Below are positions 8,992-16,785 of a stretch of 64,000 nucleotides of DNA, in pieces. The DNA is from an uncultured Bacilli bacterium (GTDB lineage: Bacteria > Bacillota_I > Bacilli_A > RF39 > UBA660), in assembly GCA_934090685.1 (NCBI GenBank), contig CAKOJN010000007.1, forward strand, positions 45,182-109,181, read 5' to 3'. Position 1 is the first letter of the stretch; each line of letters begins with the position of its first letter. The notes under the pieces are model-generated. The model was not told where the DNA came from. It was given only the letters and a program-made list of their open reading frames with translations, and searched no databases. The position numbers and the translations under genes are program-made.

Positions 8992-9098
8992 CAAAAACGA
9001 CTTTATAAAAAGTCGTTTTAATTTCAATGTTGGTGCGAGTGTCGTAGATATCTACAACTTTTCGCAAGTACGAATGATATAAATATCACTCAACAATT
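8992..9098 (-). ncRNA. Candidate structured small RNA
   Basis: Read on the minus strand, a TGT-TATACT extended -10 (around 9101-9109) is followed by about 75 bases that fold into a junction. The outer arms GTTGAGTG and CACTC...CAAC enclose one hairpin TGATATTTATATCA, a short CTTGCGAAAAG hairpin and one with the 12-base palindrome GTAGATATCTAC. The strong terminator at 8994-9019 follows. No open reading frame is present. No known RNA family was recognised. The fold is drawn by eye. Confidence 0.4.
8994..9022. terminator. Bidirectional terminator
   Basis: A perfect 11-bp stem, AAAACGACTTT (8994-9004) with AAAGTCGTTTT (9009-9019) and an ATAA loop, has A/T tails on both sides. On the plus strand it ends the gene at 8625. 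On the minus strand it would end the structured element at 9024-9100. Confidence 0.85.
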
Positions 9099-9195
9099 AT
9101 AGTATAACATATAATTTTAATATTTAATCATTAGAATGTGATTATTTTAACAAAAAATAAATAAAAAATGTTATAATTGATGATAGAGAGGTAGT

Positions 9196-10827
9196 GTGAT
9201 AAAGTTGAACCAAGATTTAAATAATTTTAATCAAAATAATTCTAACGAACAAAAGAACAATATTTTTAATCCTACAAATAGTATAATAAATAACACATCA
9301 GAAACACCTGCTAATAATAATTCAGTAAATAATAATATTAATCAAGCTGAAGAAAAAGATATAAATTCTATCAACAATACTAGTTTAGATAATTCTAAAC
9401 CCACAAATAAGAATATATTAAAGAAAATATGTAAAGTTTTATCAATTATAGTTGCTAATATAGGTGGTGGTATTGGAATTTTCTCAATTATTACATCGTT
9501 TACTATGGATAGCATTGAGTTTTTTGGACCACTATTAAACATTTTTGCTTTTTTTGGTGGTATTGTATTCTTTATTTGTACGGGGATTATTATAGGAGCA
9601 ATATGGATTATCTATGGAATTATTAAACTTATAAGTAAATTTTATAAAAAATTAAGTGCAAATAACAAAAAGATATTTAAAATAATTTTAATTATTGTTA
9701 TCGCTTTATTATTAATAGTATCTTTTTCAATAAAGAACTATAATTACAATAACAAGAACATAATGGAAGTTTTAAATGATCCACCAAGTTATGAATTTTA
9801 TGACAATACAACATATTATTTCATATATAAAGATAAAATTTATTATTATAAGTTAGAACATAATAGTAGCTTTACTAAATTATATGATAGATTATTTGTA
9901 ATGAATTTAGATGGTACAAATAATAAAAAATTAGCTGAAACAGATGAACTAAGATATGCAACTTTTTACTTTGTATATAATGATGAAGCCTATTATTATA
10001 CAACATACTATAATGAAAATAAAAAAATAAATTTAAAAACAGGAGAAATTAATAGTTTGGGAACAAATGATATATATCTTGCTAAAACTTTAAATAATGG
10101 CATTGTATATTCATTTATAGATAATGCAATAGCTGGAGATGCATATTCTATATTCAAAAAAATTGACATAAAAAATAACAAGACTATTTCTGAAATCAAA
10201 ACTAAATATAGCATGGCAGGTAATGAATACTATTTTGACTATGATGGTGGTAATATATATTATTTAGAAGATTTTTATTCAAAACATCCTTCTATTTATA
10301 AAAACAATGAAATTATATATGAATTCACTGAATATGATAGATATAAATTACCTGAAATTAAATTTATCACTGTCAACAAAGATTATATTTATTTTAAACA
10401 AAACAATATTATTTATAAATTAAATATTAATAATAAATTTATTGAAAAAGAAATTAATTATAATTTAAGTGATATTCAAAGAATTAGCAGTGGTAATAAT
10501 ACAGATAATTACTTTTATTCTAATAAAAAAATATATTCTTTTGATGCAAAAAATGATACCTTTAAATTGGTAATTGATAATATAGAAAAACAACCAGAAT
10601 ATATTTATAATATAAACAATAATTTAATATTTACAGAAAACACTGATAATCTGAAATATTATAGTGAAACAGATAATCTTGGCTCTGTTGTAATTTATAA
10701 CAAACTAAATAGTAACATAGAAAAATTTGATAATATTCGTAAAGTTTCTTTTGATGAAGAATATATGTATTTATTATACCAATCTAATAACAACTATTCT
10801 GTAAAAAAAATTAAACTTTATTCTTAA
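9196..10827 (+). CDS. Membrane-anchored protein with DUF5050-like propeller domain
   Basis: The 543-residue protein starts with an Asn/Gln/Ser-rich disordered region (residues 1-70) and continues with three hydrophobic segments between about residues 75 and 180 (a glycine-rich pair and IILIIVIALLLIVSF). It ends in a long extracellular domain made of repeated strand units such as YFIYKDKIYYYKL, FVYNDEAYYYTTYY and NNLIFTENTDNLKYY. This repeat style is that of DUF5050 proteins, predicted beta-propellers. The GTG at 9196 follows AGAGGTAG closely; a TTG at 9205 is an alternative start. It stands alone, and its function is unknown. Confidence 0.65.
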   Translation: MIKLNQDLNNFNQNNSNEQKNNIFNPTNSIINNTSETPANNNSVNNNINQAEEKDINSINNTSLDNSKPTNKNILKKICKVLSIIVANIGGGIGIFSIITSFTMDSIEFFGPLLNIFAFFGGIVFFICTGIIIGAIWIIYGIIKLISKFYKKLSANNKKIFKIILIIVIALLLIVSFSIKNYNYNNKNIMEVLNDPPSYEFYDNTTYYFIYKDKIYYYKLEHNSSFTKLYDRLFVMNLDGTNNKKLAETDELRYATFYFVYNDEAYYYTTYYNENKKINLKTGEINSLGTNDIYLAKTLNNGIVYSFIDNAIAGDAYSIFKKIDIKNNKTISEIKTKYSMAGNEYYFDYDGGNIYYLEDFYSKHPSIYKNNEIIYEFTEYDRYKLPEIKFITVNKDYIYFKQNNIIYKLNINNKFIEKEINYNLSDIQRISSGNNTDNYFYSNKKIYSFDAKNDTFKLVIDNIEKQPEYIYNINNNLIFTENTDNLKYYSETDNLGSVVIYNKLNSNIEKFDNIRKVSFDEEYMYLLYQSNNNYSVKKIKLYS

Positions 10828-10868
10828 TTGAAAATAAAAAGATGACTCAGTTGTTTTAATCCATTGTG

Positions 10869-11820
10869 TCATCTTTTTTTACTTTCTACTAAATATTTAT
10901 TATTTTGATTTATTTGATTTTGCAATATTTCTAATTCCTTAATTCCATTATTATTTTTTAATACTTCCATTTGATTTCTGGCGGATTCATTTAATCTTAT
11001 TAGTCTTTCCCTTTGATTAATGCCTAATTTAATAAATTCAGCATTAGAATTTTCTAAATTATTTAATATTACCAAATGAAGTAAATCGGTATAATCTCTC
11101 ATATTTCCGTCTTCTGCAAGTTTTGGATTATTTTCTTTCCATTCTTTTGCAGTCATCCCAAATAGTGCAACATTTAAAACGTCTGCTTCTTCAGCATATA
11201 CGAATTTTTTTGCTTTTCTGTTAGTGTTGGAACTATATAATTTTTACAGCATCAGTATGAACTATATAATTAGTTTTAGATAAAATACGATTAGCGTGCC
11301 ATTCTACCTTTGCTTGATATGCTTCATTTTTCTTTAATCTTTCAAACTCCTTAATTAAATATAGTTTAAATTCTGGACTTAACCAACTAGCAAATTCAAA
11401 TGCTATATCAGGATGAGCAAATGTTCCAATACTATATTTTCCACCTTTAGAATATATTCCAATAGCATTAGTAGTATTTATTTCATCATTAGCACAATCT
11501 AAATAAGCATTGTGTTCATCTAAAAAAGTCATTAGTTTTTCCCAATCATAAATACTTCTTGTTATTCTATCTAATTTTAATGCAACAATGGTGTTTATTT
11601 TATTATTTTTGATGTCTTCCTTTAATCTTTCAAATTCAGGTCTATAATTACCTGTTTTAGCACTTATACCAGCATCAGTATAATAATCTACTATAGTATA
11701 ACCTTTAAATTTACAAAATGTTTGTAATCGTTCTTTTTGTTCTGGTAAACTAAAACCTTCACGAGCCTGGTCTTCAGTTGATACTCTCATATATAATCCA
11801 CATAATTTCTTTTCTTCCAT
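10869..11820 (-). pseudogene. Serine recombinase N-terminus fused to a KilA-N domain, frameshifted
   Basis: Residues 1-119 are the resolvase catalytic domain of a large serine recombinase (YMRVSTEDQ with Ser14 as nucleophile; LKLDRITRS). From about residue 120 (base 11463) the sequence becomes a phage KilA-N domain (YSKGGKYSIGTFAH, FEFASWLSPEFKLYLIKEFERL). The frame then breaks twice, each break explained by one missing base in an A-tract: T5 at 11241-11245 and T7 at 11205-11211 on the plus strand. The remainder (residues like YAEEADVLNVALFG, TAKEWKENNP, RDYTDLLHL) continues KilA-N to 10869. With both tracts restored, one reading frame of about 317 residues results. It lacks the recombinase DNA-binding half, so recombination activity is unlikely. 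Confidence 0.8.
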
Positions 11821-11839
11821 TAAATCACTCTCCCTAATC

Positions 11840-11889
11840 CAAAGAAAAAGGTGTCAAAAGTATTAAAGTGCTTAATACTACTGACACCT
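11840..11889 (-). terminator. Attenuator-like terminator ahead of the recombinase chimera
   Basis: AGGTGTCA (minus 11889-11882) pairs with TGACACCT (11856-11849), with inner pairing of AGTATTAA with TTAATACT and then a run of T. It ends transcription from the promoter at 11970-11997 before the recombinase chimera, unless the 5' arm is occupied. Confidence 0.75.
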
Positions 11890-11928
11890 CTTAAAGTTTA
11901 AATTATTATAAAATATCTTCTTAAACAT
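11878..11928 (-). CDS. Leader peptide of a putative attenuator
   Basis: A 16-codon reading frame (MFKKIFYNNLNFKRCQ, then TAG) begins eight bases after a strong AAGGGGG ribosome site. Its last codons form the 5' arm of the terminator hairpin that follows. This is the arrangement of ribosome-dependent attenuators found before erm, tet and similar genes. The downstream gene is the recombinase/KilA-N chimera. The peptide being a regulatory leader is inference from layout. Confidence 0.45.
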   Translation of the reverse strand: MFKKIFYNNLNFKRCQ

Positions 11929-11969
11929 CTATTTACCCCCTTAAATAGACATAAATTCTCTTGATAAAC

Positions 11970-11997
11970 ATTCTATCACTTTTTAAAGAAATGTCAA
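11970..11997 (-). promoter_or_regulatory. Promoter of the leader-recombinase unit
   Basis: On the minus strand, TTGACA (11997-11992) and TAGAAT (11975-11970) are separated by 16 bases, with the leader ribosome site downstream. A second TTGACA lies just upstream (12007-12002). Confidence 0.7.
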
Positions 11998-12008
11998 TTC
12001 TTGTCAAA

Positions 12009-12281
12009 TTAAATACCTTTTAAATAATCTTCTAATTCTGATAGTTTAATCTTTTGAGATAAATTCTTGATATAAATCTCATTAGAATAATTAAAAGCAA
12101 GAAATGTTGTACCTTTAATTATTATCTTATGAGGTTCTACATAAGAAAGATTAGTTTTATCTACTTTATGAATAAAGCCATTGATAAAAGTAGGAGTAGT
12201 ATGTGAAAACTCACAAATAAACTCTAATCTTTGTTTTAAAGATTCTTCAATTGCTATTTCTTGCTTAATAATATTTATCAT
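12009..12281 (-). CDS. Small hypothetical protein
   Basis: A 90-residue soluble protein that I do not recognise. It is a mixed helix/strand sequence with an acidic-basic C-terminus (LSQKIKLSELEDYLKGI). The start at 12281 is preferred over 12290 because AAAGGATGG would otherwise overlap the start codon. It follows the tRNA-Leu gene and its terminator on the same strand and lies next to the mobile remnant, so it may be a cargo gene. No function is suggested. Confidence 0.5.
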   Translation of the reverse strand: MINIIKQEIAIEESLKQRLEFICEFSHTTPTFINGFIHKVDKTNLSYVEPHKIIIKGTTFLAFNYSNEIYIKNLSQKIKLSELEDYLKGI

Positions 12282-12316
12282 AAGCACCATCCTTTCCTAG
12301 TAGGATGATTTTTATA

Positions 12317-12346
12317 AAACAAAAAATCAACCCAAATTGAGTTGAT
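12317..12346 (-). terminator. Terminator of the tRNA unit
   Basis: On the minus strand, ATCAACTCAATTTGGGTTGAT folds into a hairpin with one G-T pair and is followed by a run of T. It lies downstream of the two tRNA genes. Confidence 0.75.
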
Positions 12347-12387
12347 ATTTATATATAAAGTTCGAATAGTTCGAACAGATTCGTCAC

Positions 12388-12472
12388 TGGTGCAGGTGAA
12401 GGGACTTGAACCCCCATGGATTGCTCCGCTAGATCCTAAGTCTAGTGCGTCTGCCAATTTCGCCACACCTGC
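12388..12472 (-). tRNA. tRNA-Leu (anticodon TAG)
   Basis: Minus strand: acceptor GCAGGTG pairs with CACCTGC. D-arm, a five-base anticodon stem CTAGA/TCTAG with loop CTTAGGA (anticodon TAG), a long variable arm typical of tRNA-Leu, and T-arm GGTTCAAGTCC are all present. CCA is encoded. Confidence 0.95.
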
Positions 12473-12477
12473 ATTAG

Positions 12478-12554
12478 TGGTGGACCTTGTAGGACTCGAA
12501 CCTACGACCGCCCGGTTATGAGCCGGATGCTCTAACCAACTGAGCTAAAGGTCC
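12478..12554 (-). tRNA. tRNA with anticodon CAT, probably tRNA-Ile2 (lysidine type)
   Basis: Minus strand: acceptor GGACCTT pairs with AAGGTCC. The anticodon loop is CTCATAA (anticodon CAT), the T-arm GGTTCGAGTCC, and CCA is encoded. The body resembles, from memory, the Bacillus tRNA-Ile whose CAT anticodon is modified to lysidine, more than elongator tRNA-Met. The Ile2 or Met choice needs a model comparison. Confidence 0.85.
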
Positions 12555-12674
12555 ACTGCTTATTAATAATATCATAAAGATTTATTATTTTCAATATCTT
12601 TTTTATAAAAAATGTGTAAAAAATCAATTATTGTGCTATTATATTAATGTAAGTATAAATAAGGAAGGTAGAAA

Positions 12675-13919
12675 ATGATATTATTAAATTATAAAGATAA
12701 ACTATTTAAATATTTTATATACATCTCAATAGTATTCGTGACGCTGTTTGTTATAACTACTTTTATTAACTTAGACTCAAATAAAAATAACAATGAAGTA
12801 GAAATGTCAAATATAGTTTTTAATAACGAAACAACTCAAATAAATGTAGAATATCCTAGATATAAAAATGATAAAATAAATAAAATAATAACAGATAGCG
12901 TATATAATTATGTAAAAACATTTAAAGAAAGTAAAGAAAATAAAGTACTTAATATAACTTATAATATATATAACTTTGATAATTATTCAAATATAGTTTT
13001 TTATATAGATAATTCATTAAGTAAAGAAAAAAATAAAAATATATTGATAGATCTTTCTAAAAAAGAGATCGCACATATAAGTAATATATATGACAAAGAA
13101 TATTTAAATAACGAAATTAATAATTTAGTTTATCATAAATATTTTAGTGGTATATATAATAAAGTGAAAGAATCTAATGTAGATAATCATACATATATAA
13201 TTAGTAAAAATAAACTTGATATTTATTTTAATGATATTGCATTTGATGGTATTGATTATATTCCAAATATCACTATAAGTTTAAGTGAGGATGTTTCAAC
13301 CAAAGAAAATATATATGATGAAACTAAAAAATATATAGCATTTACTTATGATGATGGACCAAGTGAATACACTCTTGAGGTATTAAATACCTTAGACGCG
13401 AACAATGCAACTGCGACATTTTTTATGCTTGGAAATAAAATGAAAAAAAATAGTGAAACAGTTAAAACTATTAATTTATCTAATAGTGAAGTAGGTTCCC
13501 ACACTTATTCACACAAAAACTTAGTTAGTTTAAATGAAAAAGAAATACTTAATGAAATAAATACAACATCAATTATTTTTAATGAGATAACAGGTGATAA
13601 TATTAAATATGTCAGACCACCTTATGGTAACTACAATAATAAAGTTAAAAATGCAGGTTATCCTCTTATATTATGGAATATTGATCCTAAAGATTGGTTA
13701 GTTCGTGATAGTGATAAAATATATAATAATATTATTAAAAATGCTTGTGATGGTTGCATAGTTCTTATGCACGATTGTTATAAAGAAACGGTAGAAGCAT
13801 CAAAAATGGTTATACCGAAACTAAAAGAAATGGGATATGAAATAGTAAGTATTTCTAAATTAATAGAAATTAAAAAATATAATATAGATCAAAATAAAGC
13901 AATTACATCAATAAGATAA
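12675..13919 (+). CDS. Polysaccharide deacetylase (NodB domain), membrane anchored
   Basis: The 414-residue protein has one N-terminal membrane segment (YFIYISIVFVTLFVITTF, residues 13-31) and a middle region resembling the DUF3298/RsiV-like domain that often precedes NodB domains. The catalytic NodB domain lies in about residues 215-400. Visible NodB motifs are TYDDGP (metal and catalytic Asp), SHTYSH (the metal-binding H-x3-H), RPPYG, and LMHDC near the end. It probably deacetylates peptidoglycan or another N-acetylated glycan outside the cell. The start follows AAGGAAGG. It is a single-gene unit with a terminator. Confidence 0.9.
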   Translation: MILLNYKDKLFKYFIYISIVFVTLFVITTFINLDSNKNNNEVEMSNIVFNNETTQINVEYPRYKNDKINKIITDSVYNYVKTFKESKENKVLNITYNIYNFDNYSNIVFYIDNSLSKEKNKNILIDLSKKEIAHISNIYDKEYLNNEINNLVYHKYFSGIYNKVKESNVDNHTYIISKNKLDIYFNDIAFDGIDYIPNITISLSEDVSTKENIYDETKKYIAFTYDDGPSEYTLEVLNTLDANNATATFFMLGNKMKKNSETVKTINLSNSEVGSHTYSHKNLVSLNEKEILNEINTTSIIFNEITGDNIKYVRPPYGNYNNKVKNAGYPLILWNIDPKDWLVRDSDKIYNNIIKNACDGCIVLMHDCYKETVEASKMVIPKLKEMGYEIVSISKLIEIKKYNIDQNKAITSIR

Positions 13920-13947
13920 AGTATTTTCAAAAAAGTACTTTATTTTT
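13918..13947 (+). terminator. Terminator
   Basis: AAAGTA (13918-13923) pairs with TACTTT (13936-13941) and is followed by ATTTTT, at the end of the deacetylase gene. Confidence 0.6.
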
Positions 13948-13981
13948 GCTTAAATTTATGTTATACTTCATATGTTGATGT

Positions 13982-14057
13982 GGACCACTAGCTCAGTTGG
14001 TAGAGCAACTGACTCTTAATCAGTGGGTCTAGGGTTCGAGTCCCTAGTGGTCCACCA
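13982..14057 (+). tRNA. tRNA-Lys (anticodon CTT)
   Basis: Acceptor GGACCAC pairs with GTGGTCC. The D-arm is standard, the anticodon stem ACTGA/TCAGT encloses loop CTCTTAA (anticodon CTT), the T-arm is AGGGTTCGAGTCCCT, and CCA is encoded. Confidence 0.95.
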
Positions 14058-14070
14058 ATTATGATACAGA

Positions 14071-14095
14071 GACTCGCTTATGCGAGTTTTATTTT
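14071..14095 (+). terminator. Terminator after tRNA-Lys
   Basis: ACTCGC (14072-14077) pairs with GCGAGT (14082-14087), then TTTATTTT. It separates the tRNA from the gene at 14110. Confidence 0.8.
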
Positions 14096-14109
14096 ATAAG
14101 GAGTCTATC

Positions 14110-14727
14110 ATGGAAAAAAGAAATATTATAATCACATATGTTTTATTACTACTTATTATAGTAGTACTATTGATCATGGTATTTTATTACAAAGAAAAAG
14201 CAAATAAAACATGTCCAAAATGCGAAATAAGAAATACAAATAATATAAATAATAACACTAATCAAAATAACAATATCAAGAAAAACGATGACGTTAATGA
14301 GAATATTATAAATACTGGTAAAACTTTATGGAATAACACTTACAATCTATATTGGAATTTTATGAAAAATGTAAAAACTACTGAAATAAGTTTAGGTGAA
14401 AATAAAATAAATAATATGAATGACTTTAATTTTGCATCACTTACAGATAATGCATTAAAAGAATTATATGACTCATTAGGAGTTAAAAATAGTAATGGGA
14501 CTTACTACATAGAATCTTTAAGAACTAAAGGTGATGAAACATATATGATAAGTGAAATAACATTAAAAGAAAACAAAGATAATAAAATAATATACAACGT
14601 TGAATCTAAATATTGCGCAAGTGGTGATAAAAGTAACTGTAAAGATGTTGCTAATGTAAATAATGACTTTATAGTAATAAAAGAAAACAATAACTATAAA
14701 GTTGATTCATTTATATTACCAGATTAA
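14110..14727 (+). CDS. Single-span membrane protein, unknown
   Basis: A 205-residue protein with one N-terminal membrane segment (IITYVLLLLIIVVLLIMVFYY), a Cys-Pro-Lys-Cys motif just outside it, an Asn-rich linker and an extracellular domain containing two more cysteines (YCASGDKSNC). The ATG at 14110 has an AAGGAG site; the longer frame from 14080 would overlap the tRNA terminator. I do not recognise the domain. It lies alone between two terminators. Confidence 0.6.
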   Translation: MEKRNIIITYVLLLLIIVVLLIMVFYYKEKANKTCPKCEIRNTNNINNNTNQNNNIKKNDDVNENIINTGKTLWNNTYNLYWNFMKNVKTTEISLGENKINNMNDFNFASLTDNALKELYDSLGVKNSNGTYYIESLRTKGDETYMISEITLKENKDNKIIYNVESKYCASGDKSNCKDVANVNNDFIVIKENNNYKVDSFILPD

Positions 14728-14753
14728 AAAAAGAAGCTCAAGCGCTTCTTTTT
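14728..14753. terminator. Bidirectional terminator
   Basis: AAAAAGAAGC (14728-14737) pairs with GCTTCTTTTT (14744-14753). It sits between two convergent genes and can serve both. Confidence 0.8.
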
Positions 14754-14862
14754 AACTGAATATTACAGAAAATGCTATTGTAAAGATGTAACCAAACATT
14801 ACAATAAGCATCACCCACGCAAATATTTTTTTCCATATGTTTTTAGTTTTTTTCTTTGCCAT
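14752..14862 (-). CDS. 36-residue single-span membrane protein (DUF4044-like)
   Basis: The small frame starts MAKKKTKNIWKKIFAW and continues with one hydrophobic segment of about 20 residues to its end. A GAGGT ribosome site lies eight bases ahead of the ATG, and the stop abuts the shared terminator. Its size, positive N-terminus and single span resemble the DUF4044 group of tiny membrane proteins of Firmicutes. It probably sits with its N-terminus inside; the role is unknown. Confidence 0.65.
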   Translation of the reverse strand: MAKKKTKNIWKKIFAWVMLIVMFGYIFTIAFSVIFS

Positions 14863-14927
14863 TTTAATACCTCAATAAAATTATAATATAATTAGAATAA
14901 AAAATAAAGTTTTTAATATAATTTAAT

Positions 14928-15515
14928 ATGAAAATTATTAAAACTAAATTATTTAAGTCATTATTAATTTCTTTTAGTATTGGTGTTTTTATAGGAATAA
15001 TTTGTTTTATACTACTGTCATTTAGTGAAAAAATGTCTTTATCTAGTGATCTTACTAACTATATTAATTTAATACATGATGGTAATTTTAAATACTTTCC
15101 ATCTTTTATTAAATCATTTATATCTAACTATAAATATCTTGTATTAATATGGGTATTTGGTATTGTATTTTTTTGTTCTTTATTAATACCATTTATAATC
15201 ATTTATAGAGGTATATTACTAGGTTTTACTATTTCAAGTATAATATATGTATTTCATATAAAAGGGCTTTTATATAGCTTAATAATGCTTATACCTAGCA
15301 CTATTATAAATGAATTTATTTTTATATTAATTAGTTATTATAGTATAACATTTGCAACTAAATGCTTTAATGTAATTAAGAAAGATAAAACTATTAATTT
15401 AAGACAATTTATTAAAAATTATTTTTATATATTTTTAGTATTATCATCTTGTATATTACTTTCAAGTGTATATGAAATATATATTGGTTCAAATATTATT
15501 AAATTTGTAGTATAA
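14928..15515 (+). CDS. SpoIIM-family membrane protein
   Basis: The 195-residue protein has about five membrane segments, at around residues 10-32, 68-95, 96-115, 118-140 and 165-185. The stretch LVLIWVFGIVFFCSLLIPFIIIYRG, then GILLGFTISS, matches the SpoIIM/DUF95 family. In spore formers SpoIIM works with SpoIID and SpoIIP in peptidoglycan remodelling during engulfment. Members also occur in non-sporing bacteria, so sporulation is not implied. No clear ribosome site precedes the ATG. It sits just before mnmA on the same strand. Confidence 0.7.
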   Translation: MKIIKTKLFKSLLISFSIGVFIGIICFILLSFSEKMSLSSDLTNYINLIHDGNFKYFPSFIKSFISNYKYLVLIWVFGIVFFCSLLIPFIIIYRGILLGFTISSIIYVFHIKGLLYSLIMLIPSTIINEFIFILISYYSITFATKCFNVIKKDKTINLRQFIKNYFYIFLVLSSCILLSSVYEIYIGSNIIKFVV

Positions 15516-15539
15516 TACTTACGAAAGGAAAGAAGTATT

Positions 15540-16634
15540 ATGAGAGTAGTAGTAGGCATGAGTGGCGGAGTAGACTCAGCAGTATCAGCATATTTATTAA
15601 AAAAAGAAGGTTATGATGTTGTTGGTCTTTTTATGAAAAATTGGGACTCAAATATTAATAATGATAAAGAAGGTATAACAGATGGTGTGTGTCCTCAAGA
15701 ACTTGATTTTAGAGATGCTAAAGCTGTATGTGATGAATTATGTATACCATTATATAGAGTGGACTTTATAAAAGAATATTGGGATGATGTATTTAAATAT
15801 TTCTTAAGTGAACTTGAAAAGGGTAGAACACCAAACCCAGATATTATGTGTAATAAATATATAAAGTTCGATTTATTTAAAAAAGAAGCAAAGAAATTAG
15901 GCGCTGATAAAATAGCCACTGGTCATTATGCTCGTATAGAAGGAAATAGACTTTTAAGAGGAGTAGATAATAATAAAGATCAAACATACTTCTTATCTCA
16001 AGTATCATCTGAACAATTAAAAGATGTGCTATTTCCAGTAGGTGGACTTACTAAGCCAGAAGTTAGAAAGATTGCTGAAGAAAATAATTTACCAGTTGCT
16101 AAAAAGAAAGATTCTACTGGAATTTGTTTTATTGGCGAAAGACATTATCAAGAGTTTATTTCTAATTACTTAAAAGGTAAAAAAGGTGACATTATTGATG
16201 TGGAAACAGGAAAAAAAGTTGGGGTACACAAAGGTCTTATGAATTATACAATTGGTCAAAGAAGAAATGTAGGACTTTCTGGTGATGAAAAAAGACATTA
16301 TGTTTGTGGTAAAGACTCTAAAAATAATATTCTTTATGTAGCATACGGAGATGATTCAAAATATTTATTATCAGATGAGGCTATTATTGAAGATATGAAC
16401 TATATTTCAGATAAACATCCAGTATTTGCTACTGCTAAATTTAGATATAGAAGTGAAGATGTGCCGGTAACAATAGAATACTTAGAGAATAATCAAATAA
16501 AAGTTAAATATGATAATGTAAAAGCTGTTACTCCAGGACAAGCATGTGTTATTTATTTAGGTGAACAATGCTTAATGGGTGGAATTATAAAACAAGTATT
16601 TAAAGATGGAAAAGATATTTGGTATTTAAAATAG
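15540..16634 (+). CDS. mnmA: tRNA-specific 2-thiouridylase
   Basis: MnmA puts the 2-thio group on the wobble uridine of tRNA-Lys, -Glu and -Gln, using ATP and relayed sulfur. Its PP-loop SGGVDS at residues 9-14, the catalytic cysteine in NPDIMCNKY, the second cysteine in STGICFIGER and the PGQACVIY near the end match the family. The 364-residue length is normal. A GAAAGGAAAG site precedes the ATG. It follows the SpoIIM-like gene closely and ends in a terminator. Confidence 0.95.
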   Translation: MRVVVGMSGGVDSAVSAYLLKKEGYDVVGLFMKNWDSNINNDKEGITDGVCPQELDFRDAKAVCDELCIPLYRVDFIKEYWDDVFKYFLSELEKGRTPNPDIMCNKYIKFDLFKKEAKKLGADKIATGHYARIEGNRLLRGVDNNKDQTYFLSQVSSEQLKDVLFPVGGLTKPEVRKIAEENNLPVAKKKDSTGICFIGERHYQEFISNYLKGKKGDIIDVETGKKVGVHKGLMNYTIGQRRNVGLSGDEKRHYVCGKDSKNNILYVAYGDDSKYLLSDEAIIEDMNYISDKHPVFATAKFRYRSEDVPVTIEYLENNQIKVKYDNVKAVTPGQACVIYLGEQCLMGGIIKQVFKDGKDIWYLK

Positions 16635-16660
16635 AAAATATTAATTTATTTTCTTTTTTT
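16633..16660 (+). terminator. Terminator of mnmA
   Basis: AGAAAATA (16633-16640) pairs with TATTTTCT (16647-16654), with seven T after it. Confidence 0.8.
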
Positions 16661-16723
16661 ATGGACTTTTATATAAATAATTGATACACTTTAATTAGAA
16701 AATGTAGTTCTACTTTACAATTT

Positions 16724-16785
16724 AAAAAGACTGCCTAAGCAGTCGCTCACAAGTGAGTATTTAGGGCTAAGCCTTTATTTTAACT
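16724..16785. other. Cluster of three hairpins in an intergenic region
   Basis: In the 300-base gap after mnmA, three small hairpins stand head to tail: GACTGC-CTAA-GCAGTC (16729-16744), CTCAC-AA-GTGAG (16746-16757) and AGGGC-TAA-GCCTT (about 16763-16774). Read as plus strand they end in TTATTTT; read as minus strand the last is followed by TTTTT. This may be a small RNA in either direction or a double terminator. No reading frame fits. The rest of the gap shows nothing except the next promoter. Confidence 0.4.

Noticed and set aside
10869..12290. A complete integrative element at the tRNA genes
   Set aside because: Only half of a recombinase and a broken KilA-N are present, with no conjugation or replication genes and no visible direct repeat of the tRNA end.
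12278..12466. Minus-strand open frame over the tRNA-Leu gene (starts MAKLADALDLGSSG)
   Set aside because: It is the antisense/sense reading of tRNA-Leu itself, a well-known false gene over tRNA-Leu; no ribosome site.
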